A stretch of 64,000 nucleotides of DNA from an uncultured Alistipes sp. (GTDB taxonomy: Bacteria; Bacteroidota; Bacteroidia; Bacteroidales; Rikenellaceae): the NCBI GenBank assembly GCA_944322005.1, contig CALUNL010000003.1:248001-312000 (forward strand), given 5' to 3'. Shown here in pieces: positions 50,622-59,999 of the stretch; within the stretch, counting starts at the first letter, position 1; the number at the start of each line of letters is the position of its first letter. Both the position numbers and the translations under genes were made by a program. The notes under the pieces are model-generated. The model saw only the letters and a program-made list of their open reading frames with translations, did no database searches and was not told the origin of the DNA.

Positions 50622-53177
50622 TCACAGATCGTACGACAGATTGTCGAGCCATTCGATGGTTTCGGAAGAAAGGGTGTCCGTACGGTCCGACCACAGTTTC
50701 TGACGGATAAGCCGCCGGCGGTCATTGTCGATCTTATCGGTTATCGGGAACGTCGGCTTCTCAAGCCGCTCCTTGACCTCCCGCAATGACTCGCGGATAC
50801 GGCGCGTCATGACGTCCGAACGCGACGGGCGACGCTCTATCTCCCACTTGAATCCGTCAAGATATATGGGCTGGTCCTCCGGAATCTTGTCCAGCGGATA
50901 GAATATGTAGGTCGGATTGTTGCGGTATGTAATGCCGACTATCTGCCGGTCCTCGACATAAGAGGACATGTCACCGCTCTCGACGTAGGCCAGCATGGAG
51001 ATGTCAGGCGATCCCTCCTCCTGCATGTAATATATGGTCTGTACGTTACCGTTTACATCGTTGCGGTATATCTGGTTATTCTCGAAAAAGGCACTCATCT
51101 CCTTGCCGGTCACCTGGTTGTAGTGCACCGTGTCTATCTCCGCCGCAGTCATTGGCTTGCCCTCGAAATCGGCCCTCACAATCTGCTGGTTGCGCGTTAT
51201 GATGTGCATCTTCTCCGAAGTGATCTGGTTATTGTCGTTCCAGAGTACCGGCGATATGAACAGATGTATGACCGAATCGATGCTTGTGGCAACGATAGAG
51301 TCACACACGGCCTGGAAATCGCTGCGATACATCCTCACGTTGCGATATCCGAGTACCATGCGGTATGTGGAGTCGACGGCAACGGTATCCGCGACAGCCA
51401 CACTGTCTGCCTCCTCCTTCGGGAAATAGACGGATATGAGCGAATCGAGTATCCGGTTCGTCACCGAATCCTTCATAAACATCTCCGCCCCGATGATCGA
51501 ATCCACCGAAAACAGTACTGCAGAATCCACGGGCGCCACCTTTATACCCTTACGGGTCAACCTTTCCATCGAACGGCGGAACTTCTCCTCGGCCCGCAAC
51601 TGCGCCTTCGCATTGCGCACGGAGTCCGCCCTCTCGGCCTTGATCAGAAGCGCAGTACGCTTGGCCTGACGCCTGTCGGCGATGGAATCGAGCTTTATGC
51701 GGAGAATCTCCGCCTTGACCTTGCGCACGGAGTCCCGCTCCTTCTTAGCCTTCTCCTTCAACATAGCCCTGCGTTCGGCCTTTGTAAGCGTATCCATCGG
51801 GTTGACCGGAAGCGTATCCGCCCTCAAAGAGTCCGTCGCAAGGGTATCGGCCGGAGCCTGTATTTCACCAGAGCTTTCTCCGTCTCCAAGGCCGAGCTTT
51901 TCACGCACAGCCTGCGAAGTCTTGTCGGCGCGTGCCTTGATATCCTCCGCCCTGTTCTGTTCGGCATTCGGACCTGTCTCCGATTCAGAAACCGATTCTT
52001 CATCCGACTTCTGCTCACCCTTTCTTCTCTTTCCGGACATCTTTTTCTCTGCCTTCTCGGCCATCGCCTTCTCCTCCGCCATACGGATAGAATCGGCACG
52101 CTCGGCCGCAGCTCGCAGCGAATCGGCACGCTCGCGCTCGATACGTTCACGGACCGGGTCCCTCGTATAGAGAAACATCGAATCCGAACGCATGAAGACA
52201 GAATCGCCCTGCGAGACGTCATAGCTCAACACTATCGGGTCCTTCGTAAGGAAGGCGTTACCTGGTTCCTTCCAGTATTCGCCCCAGTCGCCGAAGGCCA
52301 TGACCATCTGCGAACGGTCGTCGATCTGGATATTGCTCTTCAGACGTGCATAACCGCTTTCACGGAAGTAGTCGAGGGTATCGCTCCACAACTCCTGATT
52401 CTCCGTCAGGATGTAGCCGTTGCGCTTGAGCGAATAGAGCTGGCTGTCGCGGTCGAATGATCCGCAGTCGGCATACAGATACTCGTTCTCCTTGGTATTC
52501 CAGATATTGGTATTGTAGAAGAAATTGGCCTTGTTTGTCTCGATGTTGTAAACGACCGAGTCGCCTGTCATGTCATAGGTCTCGTTACGCATCTGTACGT
52601 CATCCACACATATGACATCCTTCAGGTCGGCATAGTAGTATCCCCGTTCCGATTCGAGCATGTCCCCGTCGTTGGTCACCACGCCGCCGCCGTAGTACTC
52701 GCCGATGTTCTCCTTGGTATTGAACTTGAAATTATAGGTATAGAGTGTAGCGCTCCTGTCCACCACCTTGACTATGCGCGAATAGACATAGGCCTCGTTC
52801 AGATCGCCGTTATATTCGGCACGCTCTCCGTAGATATATGTGGTTCCCTTGTTTATGAGGACATTGCCGAAGCACTCGAGCCTACGTTCGGAGTATCTCA
52901 CCGCGCTGTCGCAGGTAATGACCGCACCGTTGTGGTGCGCAGCGACATTGCCGACAACGATATATATCTTGGAACCGTTGTGGTCGGTCTGACGTCCGAG
53001 ATCGGACTTGATATCCACAGCACTGCTCTCCCCCTCGGACCGGGCCTTCTGGTCTCCGTCACCGGAGGTGCGCTCCGCAGGAGGTGCCTGCAGATACGGC
53101 ATTCCCGATGTCCCGGCGAAAACCACGCTCGCCAGAAACGCCAGAACAACCGCTATGGCAACCAAGCCCCTCCGCAC
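50622..53177 (-). CDS. OstA-like (LptA/LptD N-terminal domain) envelope protein
   Basis: The 851-residue protein has a signal peptide (MRRGLVAIAVVLAFLASVVFA). OstA-type beta-jellyroll repeats span about 55-330 (IVVGNVAAHHNGAVITCDSAV, FGNVLINKGTTYIYGERAEYN), then a long low-complexity insert (about 340-590). A second OstA part follows (about 620-850). OstA proteins carry lipopolysaccharide through the periplasm. The insert is rich in Glu, Arg, Ala and Ser with repeated ADS-R units. It follows a SurA chaperone gene by 1 base, so the operon serves outer-membrane assembly. Whether this is LptA-like or another carrier is open. Confidence 0.88.
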   Translation of the reverse strand: MRRGLVAIAVVLAFLASVVFAGTSGMPYLQAPPAERTSGDGDQKARSEGESSAVDIKSDLGRQTDHNGSKIYIVVGNVAAHHNGAVITCDSAVRYSERRLECFGNVLINKGTTYIYGERAEYNGDLNEAYVYSRIVKVVDRSATLYTYNFKFNTKENIGEYYGGGVVTNDGDMLESERGYYYADLKDVICVDDVQMRNETYDMTGDSVVYNIETNKANFFYNTNIWNTKENEYLYADCGSFDRDSQLYSLKRNGYILTENQELWSDTLDYFRESGYARLKSNIQIDDRSQMVMAFGDWGEYWKEPGNAFLTKDPIVLSYDVSQGDSVFMRSDSMFLYTRDPVRERIERERADSLRAAAERADSIRMAEEKAMAEKAEKKMSGKRRKGEQKSDEESVSESETGPNAEQNRAEDIKARADKTSQAVREKLGLGDGESSGEIQAPADTLATDSLRADTLPVNPMDTLTKAERRAMLKEKAKKERDSVRKVKAEILRIKLDSIADRRQAKRTALLIKAERADSVRNAKAQLRAEEKFRRSMERLTRKGIKVAPVDSAVLFSVDSIIGAEMFMKDSVTNRILDSLISVYFPKEEADSVAVADTVAVDSTYRMVLGYRNVRMYRSDFQAVCDSIVATSIDSVIHLFISPVLWNDNNQITSEKMHIITRNQQIVRADFEGKPMTAAEIDTVHYNQVTGKEMSAFFENNQIYRNDVNGNVQTIYYMQEEGSPDISMLAYVESGDMSSYVEDRQIVGITYRNNPTYIFYPLDKIPEDQPIYLDGFKWEIERRPSRSDVMTRRIRESLREVKERLEKPTFPITDKIDNDRRRLIRQKLWSDRTDTLSSETIEWLDNLSYDL

Positions 53178-53178
53178 G

Positions 53179-54609
53179 CTACTTCACCCAGTTTTTATTG
53201 ATGAACTCACCGTCGCGGTATTCAGGCTCGATATATACGTACATCGCATCTATCTTGCGGTTGATCCACTCGTTGAACATGCGCTGCTGCTTGTCGACAA
53301 GCGCCATCTGCTCTATGCGCAGATAGTCTTCGTCAAGCGACGCCGGATGCGACGGTATGACCTCCACGAGTTTCACTATCTTGCAGAGATCGTTGCCCAT
53401 AAGGTCCTTCGTTCGGTATGCCGGGGAGATTTCGCCCTCCTTGAGCACACGTATGGCATTGTAGTCGTCGATGCTCTTTCCGCCGCCGAGGCCGAAGTCC
53501 TCCTTCAGGAACTTCGTCGCCGTAAGTTTGGCGTCGAATGCGGAATAGCGTTCAAGCAGGTCGTGGTTGGATACGATTCCGCCGTTCATCTTCGAATACT
53601 TGTCGTCGGAGAACTTGGCCGCAGCCGCCTCAAACGTTATGGAATCCTTGCGGATAAGGTCGGCTATGCTGTCAAGCTCGCGCATCGGACGGATGATGTC
53701 GTCATCCGAATATGTAGGACGCAACAATATGTGGCGGCAGTGGTACATCTGTCCCTTTTTGTCTATCATCTGTATGAGATGGAAACCGTACTCCGTCTCC
53801 ACCACCTCCGAAACCTGTCCCGGCTTGAGCTCGGACAATGCGTCGGCAAAAGGTTGTACAAAGCCGGCAAGCTGCATCGGCTCAAGCTCTCCGCCACGGA
53901 TGGCCGAAGGGTTCACGGAATACATTCGTGCCAAAGTCGAGAAACTCGTCTTGCCGGTAACGATCCTCTCGCGCATTTCAAGCAGACGCTCACGGGTACG
54001 GCGCTTGGCGGCCTCCATTCCGGCCGGGAACTTGGTTATGTGTGCATACACATACTGCTCGGCTATTATCGGAAGGCTGTCCCTGCTGATATTCCTGTAA
54101 TAGCGCTCCACCTCTCCAGGAACGACATTGATCTTACTGATAACCTCCTGCTGCATGGCGGCCGCATAGCTCTGCTCCTCGAAATTCCGGCGCAGGAGCT
54201 CACGTATATGGTATATGGCCATATGGTTCTTGCGCTCCAGGGCGGTAATCGAACCCTCCTGATCTACCAAAGCCTGTACACGACTCTCGACATTCTGGTA
54301 AACCTCACCGGTATTTATCGACACCGAATCGATAAGGGCCTGGTTGTAAAGCAGTTTACGCATAAGAAGGTTTTCGAGGGCCTCATTCATCGGGTCGCGG
54401 TCGGAGGTATAGCCTTCGGCACGGCGCTGCTCGACAATCTGGTTGGCAAGGTCCTCAACCTCGGAGTGCATGATGGCCGAACTTCCGACCACGGCAACCA
54501 CCTTGTCCAACATCACGAACTTCTTCTGCGCATGCAACCCCGCTACGGCAACCGTAGTCAGGAACGCTACCAACAAGTCTCTTTTCATCTTTATATTCAT
54601 ACCAATCAA
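53179..54609 (-). CDS. surA: SurA-type peptidyl-prolyl isomerase
   Basis: The 476-residue periplasmic chaperone has a signal peptide (about 8-27), an N-terminal SurA chaperone domain and two rotamase domains. The first is around VYAHITKFPAG to VVETEYGFHLIQM, the second around CRHILLRPTY to LVEVIP. It should help outer-membrane proteins fold. It ends 1 base before the OstA-like start and overlaps the upstream SurA-like gene by 4 bases. ATG 54609 or 54600/54588 are possible starts. Confidence 0.93.
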   Translation of the reverse strand: MIGMNIKMKRDLLVAFLTTVAVAGLHAQKKFVMLDKVVAVVGSSAIMHSEVEDLANQIVEQRRAEGYTSDRDPMNEALENLLMRKLLYNQALIDSVSINTGEVYQNVESRVQALVDQEGSITALERKNHMAIYHIRELLRRNFEEQSYAAAMQQEVISKINVVPGEVERYYRNISRDSLPIIAEQYVYAHITKFPAGMEAAKRRTRERLLEMRERIVTGKTSFSTLARMYSVNPSAIRGGELEPMQLAGFVQPFADALSELKPGQVSEVVETEYGFHLIQMIDKKGQMYHCRHILLRPTYSDDDIIRPMRELDSIADLIRKDSITFEAAAAKFSDDKYSKMNGGIVSNHDLLERYSAFDAKLTATKFLKEDFGLGGGKSIDDYNAIRVLKEGEISPAYRTKDLMGNDLCKIVKLVEVIPSHPASLDEDYLRIEQMALVDKQQRMFNEWINRKIDAMYVYIEPEYRDGEFINKNWVK

Positions 54610-55520
54610 TTATTTACAATGGAGTCGGCGCAACCCTTAACAGGTTCCGCCACATCTTCGTGCATCACCTTCGCGTGTCCGTTCTCGACAGCGTCATCCA
54701 ACAGCCGGCGCTCATAATCCCTTATCACCTCTCCCTGGCGCTGGTTGATTATTATGCGGCGGATGTTGTCCCGTACCATAAACAGCGGTGTACGGTCGCC
54801 CGGACGCAGTACATCGGTAATGCGGAAACAATAATATGTCCTGTTGTGATGTATCTGCTGTATGTTCCTTCGTGAAAGCATGTCATCGTACTTCACGGAC
54901 CTCAATACAGGGACATATGACAGAAACTCGGAGAAATCAACCCACTCGTCGAACTCCGTCAACGGGAAATTGTTCTTGCGGCACAGAGCCTCGAAGTCGC
55001 GTCTGTCCTCGCTGCGCGAGGAGCCCATAAGCCGCAGCAACTGCTCGCGGCGCGAATATCCGTCGCTGATTGCCACGATGCATCCCTTGACCACAGGCTT
55101 TGTCAGCAGGAAATCACTGCTGTGGCGGTTGTAGTACTCCTCTATCTCGGCATCGGTCACCTCCGAGCGCATCTCCGTATCGAGATAATACTGTTCTATC
55201 TTGCGTATGAGCAACGATTGCCTGTACTCCTCCACCATGCGGTCGATATCGGCTGCAGACGAAGAGAACATCAGTTCCGCCTGCTGGAGCTTGAGCTGCT
55301 TGACCATCCACCGGTCGATGTATGCATCGACATAATCGACACTGTCGGCACCCGACAGGCCTTTCGGCATCATGCGCTGTACCTCGGAGATTCTGAGCGA
55401 CTTGCGGTCCACGCGCGCAAGAACGTCATCGTCCGAGAACAACTGGGGCGACTGGCGGCATGAGACCGAAACAAGCAACGGCAGAATGGCAATTATCTTT
55501 CCGACGTATCTCATATACAT
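54606..55520 (-). CDS. SurA-like lipoprotein without an isomerase core
   Basis: The 304-residue protein has a lipoprotein signal (LLVSVSC, Cys about 21), and a helical SurA N-terminal-type domain (VLARVDRKSLRISEVQRMMPKG, YIDRWMVKQLKLQQAELMF). The C-terminal half (about 145-270) has only weak rotamase traits. It probably acts as a membrane-attached helper to SurA or the OstA-like protein. It overlaps surA by 4 bases. A TACCTTTG box lies at 55532-55525, a few bases ahead of ATG 55520 or 55514. Confidence 0.8.
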   Translation of the reverse strand: MYMRYVGKIIAILPLLVSVSCRQSPQLFSDDDVLARVDRKSLRISEVQRMMPKGLSGADSVDYVDAYIDRWMVKQLKLQQAELMFSSSAADIDRMVEEYRQSLLIRKIEQYYLDTEMRSEVTDAEIEEYYNRHSSDFLLTKPVVKGCIVAISDGYSRREQLLRLMGSSRSEDRRDFEALCRKNNFPLTEFDEWVDFSEFLSYVPVLRSVKYDDMLSRRNIQQIHHNRTYYCFRITDVLRPGDRTPLFMVRDNIRRIIINQRQGEVIRDYERRLLDDAVENGHAKVMHEDVAEPVKGCADSIVNN

Positions 55521-55602
55521 TCTGCAAAGGTAAGATTTTTACCGGAATAAAACGCACTTCAGTGCAATAATATTGCCGTGCAAGAAACTTTTAATCCTTT
55601 GC

Positions 55603-57081
55603 TCAATGTCTTATGCCGTCGTCGTAGACTTTGTCCTCGGATTCTTCATGCAACGGGCGCCATACCTGTTCGAAAAACGGGTTGCGGCGAGCCTCCGCGT
55701 CGTAATTCCACGGTGAAGGAAAACACTCCGGGCACCAGTGTCCGCCAAGCAGCACCGTCACAGGCGAAGCCTTGAACATATGTCCGCAGGCACACTCCCA
55801 CTCAAGCGGAGAATCGATATCTCCAACGGCCATGGTGTCCGAAAGACACTTTCCGCCACGAAAAGCCGCCACAGAGCGCATATCGCGTATGGAGAGTTCC
55901 GACAGAGGGATCGATTCGTCATATCCGTGATCAAGTACTTGCCGCCTGTCACTTGCCGGGTCGGGCATATCCGGAACATCGTTCCAGTCGGGGATGGCAT
56001 TCCACCGTTCACGCGAGCCGAAATAGGCCGACACATGCGACGCATCACCGCTTTTTACCCAGTGCATCGTACCGAATCTGCGGTTCCTTGTCAACAGCCC
56101 GATAGCGGAACGGATAACGAAGGCCGGAACGAACCTTGCAAGGGAGTAGTACCACGGGAGTGTACGGCTCATGCGGGCAAAATACTCTTCAACCGGCACA
56201 TTCCCACGGAAATGCAGAATCTCTTCGAGGCGGTCCGAGTCGAGGTACCACTGGCCATGGAAGTTTCCGAGCGCAAACCATTTGGTCTTGAATATCCGTT
56301 CCGGAGCGGGACAGGATATACTCTTCATTATCAGTGATTCGAACCGGTAATTGGTAAGCCGGTAATCGCTTCCGCTGCTTATGTTGTAGAACCTGTTCCA
56401 GAAATCATCAGGCACACCGTCCTCACATACGTTCGCAAGCAGCCGGCCTGAATCCTCCACCGTAGCCCATTCGAGGACACCGCGCAAAGGGACATGAAAC
56501 ATTATAGGCTCTATCTTCTTCAGTATGTCCGGATACAGTATTCCCGACTGCCGCAGGCTGACCCAGTACTTCAGGCCGGATTCCGTGAATATGCGCTCCG
56601 CAAGGCACTTGGAAACAGCGTAATGGTCATATATGGAAGGGCACAAAGGATCACCCGTACGGCCCCAATGCACCGGAGCACGGCGGTCGCCGGTCTGTGC
56701 CACACTGCCGATATAGACAACCTTGACCTTATCGGCATCGGGACGAGCCTTTACCGCACGCACGATGTTTTCAGCCGCCGTCACATTCACACGCAGTGCC
56801 GTCCTCGGGTGGTAATCGGCCCTCGGAGAGACCATTCCTCCGACATGCAGTACATAGTCGGCATCGCGCACCGCTTCCGCCACATCCTCATAACAGGTAA
56901 GGTCCCCCCACACTATACGGAAACCATCAACATCTGCATAACGGGACAGCTTGCGCCGATTCCTGAACGAATCCCTTGCCAACACCGTAACAGCAAATCT
57001 GTCGGAACGGGAGATAATTTCACGCAGGCCCGCAGAACCCATAACTCCGGTTGCCCCCGTAAGCATTATGCGTTTTTTCAT
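55603..57081 (-). CDS. NAD-dependent epimerase/dehydratase with C-terminal zinc ribbon
   Basis: The 492-residue protein has an N-terminal extended SDR domain (about 1-330). It has the Rossmann motif TGATGVMGSAG, the catalytic Tyr-Lys in YDHYAVSKCLAE with an upstream Ser (IGSVAQTG), and a substrate lobe. A C-terminal part (about 400-490) contains CACGH and CPEC, a likely treble-clef or ribbon zinc site. The start at 57081 (MKKRIMLTGATG) matches the family; the frame runs to 57180 without support. The combination is unusual. The sugar nucleotide or other substrate is unknown. Confidence 0.85.
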   Translation of the reverse strand: MKKRIMLTGATGVMGSAGLREIISRSDRFAVTVLARDSFRNRRKLSRYADVDGFRIVWGDLTCYEDVAEAVRDADYVLHVGGMVSPRADYHPRTALRVNVTAAENIVRAVKARPDADKVKVVYIGSVAQTGDRRAPVHWGRTGDPLCPSIYDHYAVSKCLAERIFTESGLKYWVSLRQSGILYPDILKKIEPIMFHVPLRGVLEWATVEDSGRLLANVCEDGVPDDFWNRFYNISSGSDYRLTNYRFESLIMKSISCPAPERIFKTKWFALGNFHGQWYLDSDRLEEILHFRGNVPVEEYFARMSRTLPWYYSLARFVPAFVIRSAIGLLTRNRRFGTMHWVKSGDASHVSAYFGSRERWNAIPDWNDVPDMPDPASDRRQVLDHGYDESIPLSELSIRDMRSVAAFRGGKCLSDTMAVGDIDSPLEWECACGHMFKASPVTVLLGGHWCPECFPSPWNYDAEARRNPFFEQVWRPLHEESEDKVYDDGIRH

Positions 57082-57275
57082 CGAAATTGCCCAAAAAAAG
57101 TTAAAAATGTCGTTTTTTCGCAGGCAAATGTATGGAAAATATGGTTTCCGCAATAGCCTCACGTCCGCAATGCACGCCAATACACAGGCGTTTCGCAGAG
57201 ATGAAACCCCTGCAAATCACAAAACTCGGCCATTACGTTTTAGAAAACGGCCCGTTCGTTGAAAAGTGAAAAAAA

Positions 57276-58187
57276 TCAGGACAAGGCGCCATTCGTGCGT
57301 CCCGACGAAAATACCTTGCGGTATGACTCGATGCAGAACAGGACGAACAGCAACAGCGATATCCCGTAGACGACATAGTAGAGCGTTCCTCCACCGAGCA
57401 TCTGGTAGAGCGTAAGCCCGTTCATGTCGAAACATATGAGTGCAAAAGCGAATGCGTTGTTTATGGCATGAAGTATTATCGCCGAGAAGATGGATGATGT
57501 CCGGACATAGATCGTACCGAGAATCGCACCGACAACTATGCCCGCCAATGCCGTTGCCGGCTCAACGTGCACTATTCCGAAAAAGAGGGCAGAAACCGCT
57601 ACGGCAATTCCATTGCTCCACCGGCGGCGGAGGGTCTCAAGCACTATGCCCCTGCACAGCGTCTCCTCGAATACGGGAGCCATCACCACAGCCGTGAGAC
57701 AGGCCCACATGCCGCGCCCGACCCCTTCGTTGGTGACCGACGGCAGGAGGTTCATCAGCGGTTCGAGCACAATCTGTGCGACAACCACCCAGACGATTCC
57801 GGAGAGTATGATGTTGGGGTTGAATCCCGATGCCGACCACCTCACCCTGGGCATGCGGCCGCTGCGGAATCTCACGTAAAGGGCGACAAACAACAGCGCA
57901 AGAGACATGGACAGCGGATAGAGAATGGCAATGGTTTCACCTCTCAGAACCTGTGTCCGCATATAGCTCTCCACATCATCGGTGGCCAACGACGACACGT
58001 CGGGCATCCTCAACCCGAACGACGATGACAAAAAGGCCCCCAGCACCTGCGAGGCGAAGAACAGCAGCAGCATGACGGCGATATCCGTCACGGTCGGAAA
58101 CTTGCGTCCGGCACCCTGCTCCGGATTATCCCCATGGCTCCGCATGGCCTTGCCTAGTGTTTTTTCCTTGTTGTCCTGCTCCGTCAT
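57276..58187 (-). CDS. CPBP-family intramembrane metalloprotease
   Basis: The 303-residue protein has about seven membrane helices and the CPBP (Abi) motifs: EETLCRG (about 186) with two Glu, FFGIVHVEP with the first metal-binding His, and HAINNAFAF (about 250) with the second. These enzymes act in protein maturation at the inner membrane. The ATG at 58187 (MTEQDNKEK) is used, because a TATCTTTG promoter box sits at 58225-58218 on the minus strand. The frame to 58220 is upstream of the start of transcription. Confidence 0.92.
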   Translation of the reverse strand: MTEQDNKEKTLGKAMRSHGDNPEQGAGRKFPTVTDIAVMLLLFFASQVLGAFLSSSFGLRMPDVSSLATDDVESYMRTQVLRGETIAILYPLSMSLALLFVALYVRFRSGRMPRVRWSASGFNPNIILSGIVWVVVAQIVLEPLMNLLPSVTNEGVGRGMWACLTAVVMAPVFEETLCRGIVLETLRRRWSNGIAVAVSALFFGIVHVEPATALAGIVVGAILGTIYVRTSSIFSAIILHAINNAFAFALICFDMNGLTLYQMLGGGTLYYVVYGISLLLFVLFCIESYRKVFSSGRTNGALS

Positions 58188-58340
58188 AATGTCTGCGTAT
58201 ATTGGCGTTACGGGGTCCAAAGATAATCAAATTGGAGGAATCATTATGCAATTTCAATTTAATTTTATTAAATTTGTCCGATATTCGCCATATGCGAAAA
58301 AGCCGCAGGCGAAGCATTACACCAACAAAAACGGGAGAAA

Positions 58341-59108
58341 ATGGCAAAGGTTGTAGCACTTGCGAATCAGAAAGGCGGAGTCGGCAAGACCACTACCGCG
58401 ATAAACCTGTCGGCATCCATAGCCCTGCTCGGGAAGAAGGTCCTGCTGCTCGACGCCGACCCGCAGGCCAATGCGACATCGGGCCTCGGTTTCGACATAA
58501 ATCTCGACGGAATATACGAGTGCATATCGAACGAAAAGAGCGCCGATGAGGTTATACTGAAGAGCCCGGACGTGAAGAACCTTTGGGTGCTGCCTTCGAG
58601 CATAGACCTTGTCGCGGCGGATGCCGAACTTCCGAAAAGGGAGGACTGCCACCATGTGATGAAGAACATAATAGACGGCCTGCGCGACAGGTTCGATTAC
58701 ATATTCATCGACTGTTCGCCGTCGCTCGGCTTCACGACCGTAAACATACTTACGGCGGCCGATTCAGTGCTGATCCCGGTACAATGCGAATACCTGGCGC
58801 TCGAGGGATTGAGCAAGTTGCTGAATACCATAAAGATAGTCAAGAACGGATTGAATCCGTCGCTCGAAATAGAGGGATTCGTACTGACAATGTACATGCG
58901 CAACCGTCTCAACAACCAGGTGGCCAACGAGGTGCGCGAGCACTTCGGACCGCTGGCATACGACACCGTAATACAGCGCAATATCCGCCTCGGCGAGGCG
59001 CCGTCATACGGAAAGCCGATAATGCTGTACGACGCATCGGCGACAGGTGCCGTGAATTACCTGACTCTCGCCAAGGAGTTTTTGAAGAGAAACCGTAAAA
59101 AACAATAA
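58341..59108 (+). CDS. parA: Chromosome-partition ATPase ParA/Soj
   Basis: The 255-residue P-loop ATPase has the deviant Walker motif [10 protein letters not shown] (about 9-18), [24 protein letters not shown] and the late [11 protein letters not shown]. It moves ParB-bound origin DNA in chromosome segregation. A TAAATTTG box lies at 58269-58276. parB begins 1 base after its stop codon. Its lead gene position in a five-gene unit with cell-wall and tRNA genes is common for the phylum. Confidence 0.97.
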   Translation: MAKVVALANQKGGVGKTTTAINLSASIALLGKKVLLLDADPQANATSGLGFDINLDGIYECISNEKSADEVILKSPDVKNLWVLPSSIDLVAADAELPKREDCHHVMKNIIDGLRDRFDYIFIDCSPSLGFTTVNILTAADSVLIPVQCEYLALEGLSKLLNTIKIVKNGLNPSLEIEGFVLTMYMRNRLNNQVANEVREHFGPLAYDTVIQRNIRLGEAPSYGKPIMLYDASATGAVNYLTLAKEFLKRNRKKQ

Positions 59109-59109
59109 C

Positions 59110-59976
59110 ATGAAACAGAAAGGATTGGGCCGCGGGCTCGATGCCATATTCGGCACCGGCGCCATAGACGTCAAGGCCAAACCCATGTCGCACATGACGG
59201 AGATAGCCATCGGCGACATTGTCCCTAATCCGACGCAACCGCGCAAACAGTTCGACGAGGAGAGTCTCGGGGAACTTGCCGATTCGATCCGCGTACTCGG
59301 CCTCATACAGCCGATCACGGTAAAGGCCGAGGGTGACAGGTACATAATCATAAGCGGAGAGAGACGCTGGCGGGCCGCAAAGGCAGCCGGTCTTGAGACG
59401 GTACCGGCATATATCCGTGAGGTAGACGACACCAACCTGCATGCCATGGCCCTCGTGGAGAACATCCAGCGCCAGGACCTCAACGCCATAGAGGTGGCGC
59501 TCGGATTGCAGCGCCTGGTGGATGAGTGCGGACTGACACAGGACGAACTGGCCGACAAGGTCGGCAAGAAACGCTCGACGGTGGCGAACTACATGCGCCT
59601 GCTCAAGCTTCCCGACGAGGTGCAGCTTGCCGTAAAGGAGGGAATAATATCCATGGGACATGCAAAGGCGATCGCCTCGGTCGAGAAGCCTTCGCAACAG
59701 CTTCTCGTTCTCAGGAAGTGTGTACGCAACAACCTCTCGGTGCGCCAGGTCGAGGAGCTGGTACGCTCGATGGCCGAGCGGAAAAGAAAGCCTGAATGCC
59801 CTGCGGAAGAGGAGTACCCGGAATCGTACACGAGACTCGTCGAATACCTCGAAAAGTTCTTCTCCGAGGACATAAGCATCAAGCGCGGCAAGAACGGAGG
59901 CGGAAAAATCGTCATCGGATTTGACAACGACGGCGACATAGAGCGCTTTATAGACCGCTTTTCAAAGAAGAACTGA
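59110..59976 (+). CDS. parB: Chromosome-partition protein ParB
   Basis: The 288-residue CTPase binds parS sites and loads along DNA. N-terminal domain: IGDIVPNPTQPRKQFDEESLGELADSI and the CTP-binding GERRWRAAKAAGL (about 80). The central helix-turn-helix is around LTQDELADKVGKKRSTVANYMRLLKLP (about 140-166), and the C-terminal dimer domain follows. No consensus parS palindrome was noticed in the window. Confidence 0.97.
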   Translation: MKQKGLGRGLDAIFGTGAIDVKAKPMSHMTEIAIGDIVPNPTQPRKQFDEESLGELADSIRVLGLIQPITVKAEGDRYIIISGERRWRAAKAAGLETVPAYIREVDDTNLHAMALVENIQRQDLNAIEVALGLQRLVDECGLTQDELADKVGKKRSTVANYMRLLKLPDEVQLAVKEGIISMGHAKAIASVEKPSQQLLVLRKCVRNNLSVRQVEELVRSMAERKRKPECPAEEEYPESYTRLVEYLEKFFSEDISIKRGKNGGGKIVIGFDNDGDIERFIDRFSKKN

Positions 59977-59999
59977 ACCACCGAACCGACAACAGACAG

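Noticed and set aside
51123-52460. A 445-residue plus-strand frame opposite the OstA-like gene
   Set aside because: Antisense shadow over the low-complexity insert.
58200-58340. A parS site before parA
   Set aside because: I looked for a palindrome like the usual parS core and found none here or elsewhere in the window by eye.
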